A DNA stretch of 29,270 nucleotides from an uncultured Paracoccaceae bacterium (GTDB taxonomy: Bacteria; Pseudomonadota; Alphaproteobacteria; Rhodobacterales; Rhodobacteraceae), in assembly GCA_937132145.1 (NCBI GenBank), contig CAKZNY010000139.1, forward strand, positions 1 through 29,270, given 5' to 3'. Within the stretch, counting starts at the first letter, position 1; the number at the start of each line of letters is the position of its first letter. Both the position numbers and the translations under genes were made by a program. This document shows, piece after piece, positions 1 through 8,004 of this stretch. The notes beneath the pieces are model-generated. The model saw only the letters and a program-made list of their open reading frames with translations, did not search any database and was not told the DNA's origin.

Positions 1-109
1 ATCCTGCGCAAGCTGGGTGCTCACGGTCCCATATAAGGGATACCCAACCGACGATGGTTATTCGGGGCAAGTGTGGGATTTTGAGTATTTATGCAAAGGA
101 GAAGCCATT

Positions 110-1003
110 TTAAGGCCACTTGCATTCCGGTGGCAGGGACATCAGCACCGCTTCGGGGTTGTGACCTGTTTGCAGGCCGAACTGGGTGCCGCGATCGTAG
201 ACTAGGTTGAACTCGGCGTAGCGGCCTCGTTTGATTAGCTGGATTTCGCGGTCGGCGTCTGTCCATGGCTCATTAACGCGCTTTTCGGTTATTGGCAGGA
301 AGGCTTTCAGGAAGGCGCGGCCTACGTCTTGGGTGAAGGCGAAGTCGGCTTCCCAGTCGCCGGTGTTGTGGTCGTCATAGAAGATGCCGCCAACGCCGCG
401 AGGCTCGTTCCAGTGTTTGATCATGAAATACTCGTCGGCCCATTTCTTGTAACGCGGGTAATAGGTTGGGTCGTGGGCGTCGCAGGCGTCCTTCATTCGG
501 GTATGGAAGAATTTGGTATCCTCTGGAACCTCGACCATCGGGTTGAGGTCTGCGCCGCCACCGAACCACCAGCCGTGCGGGGTCCAGAACATGCGGGTGT
601 TCATGTGGACGGCTGGCGTTTTAGGGGAGCGCATGTGGGCGACCAGCGAAATGCCTGCGGCCCAGAAACGGGGGTCATCTGTGATGCCTTCCAAGCCGGT
701 ACGGGATTTCATGGAGCGTTGCGCCGCCTCGCCCAACGTGCCGTAAACGGTGGAGATATTAACGCCGACTTTCTCGAATACGCGACCGCCACGCATGACG
801 GACATCTCGCCGCCGCCTGCGTCTGTGCCGTCACCGCTGTCGCGTTCGGTGGGTTTGCGTTCAAATCGGCCAGCGGGTAAATCGGCGTGTGGACCCGTTG
901 TTTGGACGTCTTCCAAGCCCTCGAATGCCGTGCAAATTTGGTTGCGCAGATCCTTGAACCAAGCGGAGGCGCGGGCTTTTTCGTCGATTAGGTCATTGGT
1001 CAC
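110..1003 (-). CDS. hemF: Oxygen-dependent coproporphyrinogen III oxidase HemF
   Basis: Aerobic coproporphyrinogen III oxidase, which uses O2 to decarboxylate coproporphyrinogen III to protoporphyrinogen IX in cytoplasmic haem synthesis. The product is 297 aa, close to the E. coli enzyme (about 299). Family motifs are visible in order: GGGEMSVM near residue 63, VNISTVYG near 81, GGGADLNP at 148-155, PRGVGGIFYDD at 201-211, and the C-terminal signature with RYAEFNLVYDRGT and GLQTGHNPEAVLMSLPP near 261-292. The frame stays open upstream to 1132, but I chose the GTG at 1003 because GGAAGGG lies about 9 nt upstream and the length then fits the family. It is transcribed divergently from the ABC exporter operon. 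The alternative anaerobic enzyme HemN is a radical-SAM protein and is excluded. Confidence 0.95.
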   Translation of the reverse strand: MTNDLIDEKARASAWFKDLRNQICTAFEGLEDVQTTGPHADLPAGRFERKPTERDSGDGTDAGGGEMSVMRGGRVFEKVGVNISTVYGTLGEAAQRSMKSRTGLEGITDDPRFWAAGISLVAHMRSPKTPAVHMNTRMFWTPHGWWFGGGADLNPMVEVPEDTKFFHTRMKDACDAHDPTYYPRYKKWADEYFMIKHWNEPRGVGGIFYDDHNTGDWEADFAFTQDVGRAFLKAFLPITEKRVNEPWTDADREIQLIKRGRYAEFNLVYDRGTQFGLQTGHNPEAVLMSLPPECKWP

Positions 1004-1063
1004 AGCAGAAATCCCTTCCGAAATTGCACATAAATGCGTCGATACAATAATCTCATAACTTGC

Positions 1064-1082
1064 GATTGACTGTAAAACAATC
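1064..1082. promoter_or_regulatory. Short inverted repeat in the hemF / ABC exporter intergenic region
   Basis: GATTG-N9-CAATC is a perfect 5-bp inverted repeat about 60 bp upstream of the hemF GTG, in the 228-bp gap between the divergent genes. It could be an operator for hemF or for the exporter operon. Arms this short can occur by chance, and the sequence is not a proper FNR box. No other structure is evident in the gap apart from the ribosome binding sites. Confidence 0.2.
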
Positions 1083-1231
1083 ACTGAATATGTTTGCCGG
1101 ACCAAACATGGTGGAGGAACTGCAATGAACAAAATCCGGACGTATATCTTAGCCTCCTAGGCCCCGGATTTGGGCTTATTACGGCCTGCCTGCATTTCAA
1201 CATTACCTATCGCGCCCGAGGAAGGCACTCC

Positions 1232-3064
1232 ATGTTCAAAAAATTTGAAGATCTCGTTGATCCATTTATGCCGTTTTCCAGCGAGACACCACCGGCGGGG
1301 TTGTGGCCCTTTCTGAAAACCCATCTGGCGCCGTTCAAGAAATGGTTGCCGGCGATGGCGTTTCTGGGTGTGCTGACAGCGGTGATGGAAAGCGGCCTGA
1401 TATTTTATTCCGGTCGCGTGATTGATCTGATGAGCGCGGCGGGCGCGGATACCATGTGGGAGAAACATGGATTCGAGCTGATTCTCGCGGCGGCATTTGT
1501 GCTGCTGTTGCGGCCCCTGATTATCACGCTGAACCACCTGTTTCTTGAGCAAACGCTGGTGTCGAACCTGAATGTTCAGGCGCGGTGGCGCTCGCATAAG
1601 CAACTGTTGGGGCAATCGACCGAGTTCTTCCAGAACGATTTCGCCGGACGGCTGGCGAACCGCGTTATGCAGATGGGTCCGGCGGTTGAGGACAGCGCCT
1701 ATATGGCATTGGAAGGCATCTGGTATGCCACCATTTATGTGCTTGGCGCGATCATTGTGCTGATGCAAATCGACATGCGTTTGGCCGCTCCGATGATCAT
1801 CTGGCTGGTGGCTTACATCCTGTTTGTGAAAAGTATCGCGACGCGGGTGGCGACGGTTTCCGAACGCATGACCGAGACAAAATCGCTGGTCACTGGCCGG
1901 ATTGTGGATGCGTATACCAACATCGAAAGCGTTAAGCTGTTCGCACATGGAAAGCGCGAGGAGGCCTACGTTTTGTCGGCCATGAAGCGGCACCGGATAC
2001 GGTTCCAGCGGTTCTTGCGTCTTATGACAAAGCTGACGTTTAGTCTGGCCTGTATGAACGGATTGCTGATGGTTGGTGTCATTGGCCCCGCGATCTGGTT
2101 GTGGAGCGAGGGGCTGGTTTCGATTGGCGAGGTCGCGGCGGCCTCGGCGTTGACCATACGTTTGAACGGTATGACCGGCTGGATTATGTGGGTGACAATC
2201 CGTCTGTTTGAAAATGCGGGCGTGATCCGCGAAGGTCTGCAATCGCTGGCCGTACCGCACGCGGTGACGGACAAGCCGAATGCGCCGGAATTGCACCTGA
2301 CCAAAGGCAAGATCGAGGTTGTTAACCTTTCGCATCATTACGGCAAAGGCAAAGGCGGTCTGGATGGCATTAACCTGACGATCAATCCGGGCGAAAAGAT
2401 CGGGCTTGTCGGGCGTTCGGGGGCGGGAAAATCCAGTCTTGTGAACCTGTTGATGCGGTTCCGCGATGCGGAGCAGGGCCAGATTTTGATCGACGGGCAG
2501 TCGGTTGCGGATGTCACACAAGACAGCCTGCGCAGGCAGATCGGAATGGTGACGCAGGACAGCAGCTTGCTACACCGCTCGGTTCGGGCCAACATTCTTT
2601 ATGGCAAACCGGATGCGAGCGATGCGCAGATGATCGAGGCCGCCAAACGGGCCGAGGCGCATGATTTCATCCTTGATCTGCAAGACCCTATGGGGCGCAC
2701 CGGATACGATGCTTTTGTCGGCGAGCGCGGCGTGAAACTGTCTGGCGGGCAACGTCAGCGGATCGCGATTGCGCGGGTAATCCTGAAGGGCGCGCCGATT
2801 TTGGTGCTGGACGAGGCAACCAGTGCGCTGGATAGCGAGGTCGAAGCAACAATTCAGAAGACGCTTTATGGCATGATGCAGGGTAAAACGGTGATTGCAA
2901 TCGCGCACCGTCTGTCTACGATTGCACAAATGGACCGGATTATCGTGCTGGATGACGGGCGTGTGGCTGAACAGGGAACACACGCCGAGTTGCTGGCCCT
3001 CAACGGATTATATGCCGGTTTCTGGAACCGCCAGTCGGGTGGATTTATCGGAGCAGACGCTTGA
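1232..3064 (+). CDS. ABC exporter half-transporter (MsbA/MDR-like), first of a tandem pair
   Basis: Fused membrane domain and ATPase of the type I exporter family, 610 aa, cytoplasmic membrane. The membrane domain covers about residues 1-340. The ATPase domain has Walker A GRSGAGKS near 394, the signature LSGGQRQR near 503, Walker B ILVLDEATSALD near 523 and a switch His in IAIAHRLS near 558, so it should be catalytically competent. The start is the ATG at 1232, preceded by GAGGAAGG about 7 nt upstream; the frame is open further up (to 1094), but that part has no family resemblance. Its last codons overlap the next gene (TTGA), whose product resembles it from the shared DPF segment near the N terminus onward, so the two probably form a heterodimer. 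The substrate cannot be read from sequence: lipid or drug export are the usual options. Confidence 0.9.
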   Translation: MFKKFEDLVDPFMPFSSETPPAGLWPFLKTHLAPFKKWLPAMAFLGVLTAVMESGLIFYSGRVIDLMSAAGADTMWEKHGFELILAAAFVLLLRPLIITLNHLFLEQTLVSNLNVQARWRSHKQLLGQSTEFFQNDFAGRLANRVMQMGPAVEDSAYMALEGIWYATIYVLGAIIVLMQIDMRLAAPMIIWLVAYILFVKSIATRVATVSERMTETKSLVTGRIVDAYTNIESVKLFAHGKREEAYVLSAMKRHRIRFQRFLRLMTKLTFSLACMNGLLMVGVIGPAIWLWSEGLVSIGEVAAASALTIRLNGMTGWIMWVTIRLFENAGVIREGLQSLAVPHAVTDKPNAPELHLTKGKIEVVNLSHHYGKGKGGLDGINLTINPGEKIGLVGRSGAGKSSLVNLLMRFRDAEQGQILIDGQSVADVTQDSLRRQIGMVTQDSSLLHRSVRANILYGKPDASDAQMIEAAKRAEAHDFILDLQDPMGRTGYDAFVGERGVKLSGGQRQRIAIARVILKGAPILVLDEATSALDSEVEATIQKTLYGMMQGKTVIAIAHRLSTIAQMDRIIVLDDGRVAEQGTHAELLALNGLYAGFWNRQSGGFIGADA

Positions 3065-4897
3065 AGTATTTCGAGAACCTTTTTGACCCGTTTGCACCGG
3101 CCAACGGTCCGCCGCCAGACACGTTATTTGCCTTTGGTAAATGGCTGTTTGCGGGGTCAGGACGTGCGGTTCGGTTGATGGGGATTACCTCGATATTAAT
3201 CGGGTTTTCCGAGGTCATAGCGGCATGGTCCGTCGGCCTGATAATCGAGCGCATCGGCACCCATGGCCGTGCCGTATATTTCGACGGCTTTGTCTGGCAA
3301 TTGGGCGCGATCGTGGTGTTAATGTTGGTCGTGCGTCCACTTTTGCTTATCACGCAAGGGGGCATAAATTCGTTAGCTTTCGGGCCGGGCCTGTCCGTAT
3401 TGGGGTTATTTCGTATTCACAAATATACGCTGGGGCAAAGCCTCGACTTTTTTGAGGATGATTTTGCCGGGCGGATTAACCAAAAACAGATGCAGACGAC
3501 TTCGGCGGTCGGGGAGCTGCTGATGGAAACGCTGAATGCGGTTGCTTTTGCGGGTGCCATGCTGATTGGCGGTGCCGGAATTCTACTTACTTCGGATGTG
3601 CGGCTTTCATTGGTGATGCTGGTGTGGTTTGGAGTGTATGTTCTGGCGCTACGCTGGGGGCTGCCAAAGATCAGGGCGCGCGGTAAAATCCGTGCCGAGG
3701 CGCGCTCCGCAATCTCGGGGCGGTTCGTGGACAGTATCGGCAATATCTCGACGGTAAAGCTGTTTGCACACACGGAACTGGAAGCCGAGGCTGCGCAGGC
3801 TACGCTGGTGCGATTCCGCGAGGCCGCGCTGGATTTCGGGCGTGTGGTTTTCAGGTTTCGAACCTTGGTCGCCTTTCTTGCGGGCGTGTTGCCCATCGCA
3901 CTGGTCGGTTCGGCGCTGGCGCTTTGGTGGCAAGGACACACCGAAACCGGAGCGATTGTGACCGCCGGAATTCTGGCCTCGCGGCTTGGCGCAATGACCT
4001 CGTGGTTTTCGTTCATGCTGATGGGCCTGTTCGCCAATATCGGTATCGCCGAGGACGGTATCGCGACGCTGACCAAGCCCTATCGTTTGACGGATGCCGA
4101 CGATGCCAAGCCGCCCGCGAATTTCAGCGGCGAAATCCGTTTTGACAACGTAAAATTCCATTATGGGCGCAAGGATGGCGGTGGGCTGAACGGGTTTAAC
4201 TTGACGATTAAACCGGGGGGAAAAGGTGGCGTTGGTCGGGCGCTCGGGTGCCGGAAAATCTACGGTTCTGTCGCTGCTTCTGCGTATGCGGGATGTAGAG
4301 GGCGGGGCGATTTTGCTAGACGGCCAAGACCTGCGTACACTGACGCAAGACGGGCTTCGCCAGCAAATCGGGATGGTGACGCAGGACACGCAAATGTTTA
4401 ACCGCTCGGTTCGGGACAACATTCTTTATGGCCGCCCCGATGCCTCGGATGCCGATTTGTTAGCGGCTTGCGAGCAGGCGCAAGCGAAGGAGTTCATCGA
4501 CGGAATGGTTGACGGCAAGGGCCGCGAGGGTCTGGACGCATTTTTGGGTGAACGCGGTGTGAAACTGTCTGGCGGGCAACGGCAACGGATTGCCTTGGCG
4601 CGGGTGATTTTGAAGAACGCCCCGATTCTGGCGCTGGACGAGGCAACCTCGGCGCTGGATAGCGAGGTTGAGGCGGCGATTCAGGACACGCTGGATGGGC
4701 TAATGAAGGGTAAAACCGTGGTCGCCATCGCGCACCGTCTTTCGACAATCGCGCGGATGGACCGTATAATTGTGCTGGATCAGGGCCAGATTATCGAGCA
4801 AGGCACGCATGATGCCCTGTTGGTCAAAGACGGTCTGTATGCCAGCCTTTGGCATCGACAGTCGGGCGGATTCATCGGAGTCGAGGCGGCGGAATGA
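3061..4897 (+). pseudogene. ABC exporter half-transporter, second of the pair, interrupted by a +1 frameshift
   Basis: Paralogue of the preceding gene. From TTG at 3061 (GGAG about 8 nt upstream, inside the first gene's end) the frame encodes the membrane domain and the beginning of the ATPase, then loses homology after LTIKPG at the G6 run at 4215-4220. The remaining ATPase continues in the +1 frame from 4226: Walker A GRSGAGKST, signature LSGGQRQR, Walker B ILALDEATSALD and H-loop IAIAHRLS. Removing one G gives KPGEKVALVGRSGAGKS and a 611-aa protein, nearly equal to the 610-aa partner. The two fragments overlap; the upstream frame stops at 4401. Possible causes are a homopolymer sequencing error, a real recent mutation or slippage. 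Everything else in the protein is intact, so I favour an error or a very recent change. ATGA overlap with tlyA follows. Confidence 0.85.
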
Positions 4898-5619
4898 GCA
4901 GGCTCGATCAGGCGATTGTTGCCCAGAAGCTGGCGGAAAGCCGCGCGCGTGCGCAGGCTTTGATCAAAGCGGGTGTTGTATTGGTTAACGGGGTGGCCGC
5001 GAAGAAACCCTCACAAAAGGTTAACGATGATTCGACGATTGTTGTAACCACAAACCCCAACCCGTGGGTGTCGCGTGCGGCGTTAAAGCTGGACCATGCC
5101 TTAAAGGAATTCGGCTTGTCGCCGAATAAGTCTATTTGTTTGGATGTTGGCGCGTCGACAGGTGGTTTCACCGAGGTGCTTTTGGCCAATGGAGCGGCAA
5201 AGGTCTATGCCCTCGATGTGGGTCGTGGGCAGTTGCATAAACGTCTGCGGGATGACCCAAGGGTCGTGAATATCGAGGGTATGAATGCGCGGGAAATCCC
5301 TGACGGGTTGGTGCCAACCGTGGATTGGATCGTGACGGATGTATCCTTTATTTCATTGGAAAAAGCGCTGCCGGTCCCGCTGTCATTGGCCCGCAAAGGT
5401 GCGATATTGGTGGCATTAATTAAGCCGCAATTCGAGGTTGGTCGCGCGCATATAGGCAAAGGCGGGATTGTTCGAAACCAAGCCGCGCAATCAGGTGCGC
5501 GGGACCGGATCGAGGTGTTTCTGGCGAATGAGGGTTGGCAGGTCACGCATCGGTGCGAAAGTCCGATAAAAGGTGGTGACGGAAACGTGGAATATCTGGT
5601 GGCGGCCCGCCGTATTTAG
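4894..5619 (+). CDS. tlyA: TlyA-family RNA 2'-O-methyltransferase
   Basis: Predicted SAM-dependent cytidine 2'-O-methyltransferase of the TlyA/hemolysin A family, 241 aa; characterised members methylate 16S and/or 23S rRNA. An S4 RNA-binding domain covers residues 1-60 (RLDQAIVAQKLAESRARAQ, then VNGV). An FtsJ/RrmJ-like Rossmann domain follows, with the SAM motif LDVGASTGGFTEVLL at 83-97. The expected K-D-K-E catalytic residues are visible as K65 (SRAALKL), D149 (VTDVSF), K177 (LIKPQFE) and E233 (NVEYLV). The ATG at 4894 overlaps the TGA of the ABC gene (ATGA), so it is translationally coupled. The frame extends upstream to 4849, but that part is inside the exporter and lacks family similarity. 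Haemolysin names given to this family are historical. Confidence 0.9.
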   Translation: MSRLDQAIVAQKLAESRARAQALIKAGVVLVNGVAAKKPSQKVNDDSTIVVTTNPNPWVSRAALKLDHALKEFGLSPNKSICLDVGASTGGFTEVLLANGAAKVYALDVGRGQLHKRLRDDPRVVNIEGMNAREIPDGLVPTVDWIVTDVSFISLEKALPVPLSLARKGAILVALIKPQFEVGRAHIGKGGIVRNQAAQSGARDRIEVFLANEGWQVTHRCESPIKGGDGNVEYLVAARRI

Positions 5620-5701
5620 CTCAATTTGTTGGCACTATGTTCCTGCTTGATAACAAACGGGTAATAGTCTGCTGCGCATTGTCCTTTTAGAGCAAAGGGA
5701 A

Positions 5702-6550
5702 ATGGTGGATGAAATGGCAGCGAAAAATGAAAATGCACCGATAATTATTATTAAGCGTAAAAAGGTAATTAAAGCTAGCGGGCATCATGGCGGTGCGTGG
5801 AAAATTGCCTACGCGGATTTCGTGACCGCGATGATGGCGTTTTTTCTGCTGATGTGGTTGCTAAGTGCGACGACCGAATCGCAGCGCACGGGGCTTGCGG
5901 ACTACTTCAGCCCAACGATTCCGATATATAAAATTTCCGGTGGTGGCGTCGGCGCTTTTGGTGGCGAAAATGCGTTTGCGCAAGAAATTATTGCGCAAAC
6001 CGATGCCGAGGCTACTGATAGCGAAAAAGCGGACGGCGAAACCGGAACTACACCATCCAATACCGTTAATGGCGATTCAGAACTAAAATTCACGGATATC
6101 GAAAATATGTTCCGCGGCGACAGTGGCGAAAGCACTGTGGCGGACATTTTGTTGAAACACGTGAATACCCGAATCACCGACGAAGGACTTATTATTGAAG
6201 TTTTCGACCTGCCGTCGTCACCGCTGTTTATCGTTAATACGGAAAAGCCGAATGACAAGATGCTTTTATTGCTGGATATGATTGCTGATGTTATCGGGAT
6301 TGTTAGCAATGACGTCGCGATTCTGGGGCACACGGACGAAGTCATGCTGGACGGCGGGGACAAGTTTATCCTGTCCTCGGAAAGGGCACATTTTTCCCGA
6401 CAACGTTTAGTTATTGCTGGAGTTTCTCCAAGTCGAATTGCGCGGGTAACAGGGTATGCAGACCGCTCGCCCAGCCAACCTGATGCCGGTGTAATCAGGA
6501 ATCGGCGTATCGAGATTATCTTGCTGCGCAGCGTATCTAAGGGGCAGTAA
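5702..6550 (+). CDS. motB: Flagellar motor stator protein MotB
   Basis: Proton-channel stator subunit that anchors MotA/MotB complexes to peptidoglycan, 282 aa. The N terminus carries a basic stretch, then GGAWKIAYADFVTAMMAFFLLMW, a single membrane helix with the proton-binding aspartate at D39 (YADF). A linker of about 90 residues rich in acidic residues, Thr and Ser follows. The C-terminal OmpA-like domain has ILGHTDE near 207, LSSERAHFSRQRL near 224 and NRRIEIIL near 267. The start is ambiguous: ATG 5702 has AAGGGAA right against it, while the in-frame ATG at 5714 (MAAKNENAPI) resembles relatives better and has GGTGGA 4 nt upstream. First gene of the flagellar block; its partner motA is 22 kb away in the window. 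Confidence 0.93.
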   Translation: MVDEMAAKNENAPIIIIKRKKVIKASGHHGGAWKIAYADFVTAMMAFFLLMWLLSATTESQRTGLADYFSPTIPIYKISGGGVGAFGGENAFAQEIIAQTDAEATDSEKADGETGTTPSNTVNGDSELKFTDIENMFRGDSGESTVADILLKHVNTRITDEGLIIEVFDLPSSPLFIVNTEKPNDKMLLLLDMIADVIGIVSNDVAILGHTDEVMLDGGDKFILSSERAHFSRQRLVIAGVSPSRIARVTGYADRSPSQPDAGVIRNRRIEIILLRSVSKGQ

Positions 6551-6559
6551 TTTACATGG

Positions 6560-6577
6560 AAATTTTAGATAAAATTT
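6560..6577. repeat. AT-rich inverted repeat after motB
   Basis: AAATTTT-AGAT-AAAATTT, a perfect 7-bp inverted repeat with a 4-nt loop starting 10 nt after the motB stop. As RNA it would be a weak A/U hairpin, so it may be a processing or 3'-end element rather than a classical terminator. It has no T run of its own. Confidence 0.3.
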
Positions 6578-6628
6578 GAAATAGTTAGAGGTATAAAACC
6601 GTTATATGCCAGTCATGTTTACCGGATG

Positions 6629-6643
6629 TTAAGGGTCTATAAA
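6629..6643 (+). promoter_or_regulatory. CtrA-like binding site upstream of flgE
   Basis: TTAA-N7-TAAA, one mismatch from the TTAA-N7-TTAA consensus of the alphaproteobacterial cell-cycle/motility regulator CtrA, about 45 bp ahead of the flgE start. A one-mismatch match is weak by itself. It gains some weight because similar sites lie ahead of fliL/fliF and motA. Confidence 0.25.
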
Positions 6644-6652
6644 AGATAGTGG

Positions 6653-6676
6653 TTCTGAAAGTGAAATAGTTCAGAA
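6653..6676 (+). promoter_or_regulatory. Inverted repeat in the flgE leader
   Basis: TTCTGAA-N10-TTCAGAA, a perfect 7-bp inverted repeat. Its 3' arm runs into the flgE ribosome binding site (GAAGGG at 6674-6679), 9 nt before the ATG. As RNA it would place part of the Shine-Dalgarno region in a stem, which suggests translational control; as DNA it could be an operator. Confidence 0.35.
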
Positions 6677-6685
6677 GGGCTTAGA

Positions 6686-7987
6686 ATGACAATATCTTCA
6701 TCTTTGAATGCGGGCGTTACAGGTTTAAACGTGAATGCCAGCAAACTGGCAACCATTGCCGACAACATCGCGAATTCCGGGACGTTTGGATACAAACGTG
6801 CTGACGCGGACTTTTCTTCGGTTGCTTTGGCGCAAAGCAAAGGGCGGTATACGGCCGGTGGAGTGACGGTGAGTACCTTCCGAAATGTGACGGCCCAAGG
6901 ATCGCTTACGCCCACTTCAAATCCGATGGATATTGCGATTGCCGGACGTGGAATGTTACCCGTAACGTCGACTTCTGCGTTGGGGCAGACGGGTGGAACC
7001 TATCCACTAATGATGACAACGACAGGCTCGTTTACACCGGATAAAAACGGTATTCTTACGTCGCAAAACGGATTGGCATTGATGGGCTGGCCTGCGTTAG
7101 CTGACGGAACTATTCCTGTGCAACCAAGGGATAGCGCCGCCGGTTTGGAGCCGGTTTTCGTCAACCTGAACCAGTTTGCGGCAAGCCCTACCGATTTGAT
7201 CGGTTTAGGCGTTAACCTTCCTGCAATCGCGACGGAGGCGGGCGCATCCGGCGACCCGTATCAGATCTCGATGGAGTATTTCGATAATCTGGGTACAACG
7301 AAAACAATGACGGCAATATTTACGCCGGTTGTACCGGCTACAGGGCAGTCAAATACATGGAAGATGGAAATTATCGATGACGCGACTGGACCGCTACCAA
7401 TCGCAGAATTCACAGTTGCCTTTAATGATACTCCAACCACCGGGGGGTCTGTCGCGTCGGTAACGCCGGTGTTTGGTGGTACGTATGATCCGTTGACGGG
7501 TAATGTTTCGGTAACGTTTGCAAGCGGGCCAATTGAAATTGAGGTAGGCGAGCCTGGATCGGCTACACGACTTACGCAAATGTCTGCTGAATTTGTGCCT
7601 ATTTCGCTTACCAAGAATGGCGCCCCGACGGGAAATTTAACGTCGGTAGAAATTGACGAAAACGGAATTGTTTCTGCCATTTATGACAGTGGATTTACAC
7701 GCACGATTTATCAGATACCCGTCATCGATGTGCGTAACCCCAATGGTTTAACCGCCGAAAGCAATCAGGCGTTCACGCTCTCTCAAGCGAGCGGGCCGAT
7801 GTATTTGTGGGACGCGGGTTCTGGCCCAACAGGATCGACAATCGGTTATGCCCGTGAGGAATCGACGACAGATATCGCTGGTGAGCTTACCGCCCTGATC
7901 AAAACGCAACGTGCGTATTCCTCGAATGCGAAGATCATACAAACGGTTGATGAAATGCTGCAAGAAACGACGAACATAAAACGCTAG
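6686..7987 (+). CDS. flgE: Flagellar hook protein FlgE
   Basis: Structural subunit of the extracellular flagellar hook, exported by the flagellar type III system; 433 aa. The N terminus has the rod/hook-family heptad region (SSLNAGVTGLNVNASKLATIADNIANSGTFGYKR), which is the export and polymerisation segment. The C terminus has the matching FlgE/FlgG-type helix with IAGELTALIKTQRAYSSNAKIIQTVDEMLQETTNI. The middle is a variable D1/D2 region with Thr/Gly-rich beta segments. It lies 135 bp after motB and is followed by flgK after 17 bp. FlgF/FlgG share the ends, but the length, the middle region and the placement before flgK point to FlgE. Confidence 0.92.
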   Translation: MTISSSLNAGVTGLNVNASKLATIADNIANSGTFGYKRADADFSSVALAQSKGRYTAGGVTVSTFRNVTAQGSLTPTSNPMDIAIAGRGMLPVTSTSALGQTGGTYPLMMTTTGSFTPDKNGILTSQNGLALMGWPALADGTIPVQPRDSAAGLEPVFVNLNQFAASPTDLIGLGVNLPAIATEAGASGDPYQISMEYFDNLGTTKTMTAIFTPVVPATGQSNTWKMEIIDDATGPLPIAEFTVAFNDTPTTGGSVASVTPVFGGTYDPLTGNVSVTFASGPIEIEVGEPGSATRLTQMSAEFVPISLTKNGAPTGNLTSVEIDENGIVSAIYDSGFTRTIYQIPVIDVRNPNGLTAESNQAFTLSQASGPMYLWDAGSGPTGSTIGYAREESTTDIAGELTALIKTQRAYSSNAKIIQTVDEMLQETTNIKR

Positions 7988-8004
7988 ATTAAGGAGACAG
8001 CGCC

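Noticed and set aside
1..109. Small open frames at the window edge
   Set aside because: No ribosome binding site, domain or coherent composition; the segment is probably the intergenic end beyond hemF.
1064..1083. FNR/FnrL box upstream of hemF
   Set aside because: The best alignment on the minus strand is TTGTT-N5-GTCAA, with a 5-nt spacer and a poor left half; a true site is TTGAT-N4-ATCAA-like.
1157..2521. Long open frame of 454 codons on the minus strand, antisense to the first ABC gene
   Set aside because: Its translation is His/Gln/Arg-rich with no domain, and it lies fully inside a gene with complete ABC motifs; it is a codon-bias shadow.
5628..5650. Sigma-54 promoter upstream of motB (TGGCAC followed by TGC)
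   Set aside because: The spacing between GG and GC is 2 bp too long and the TTGC element is missing.
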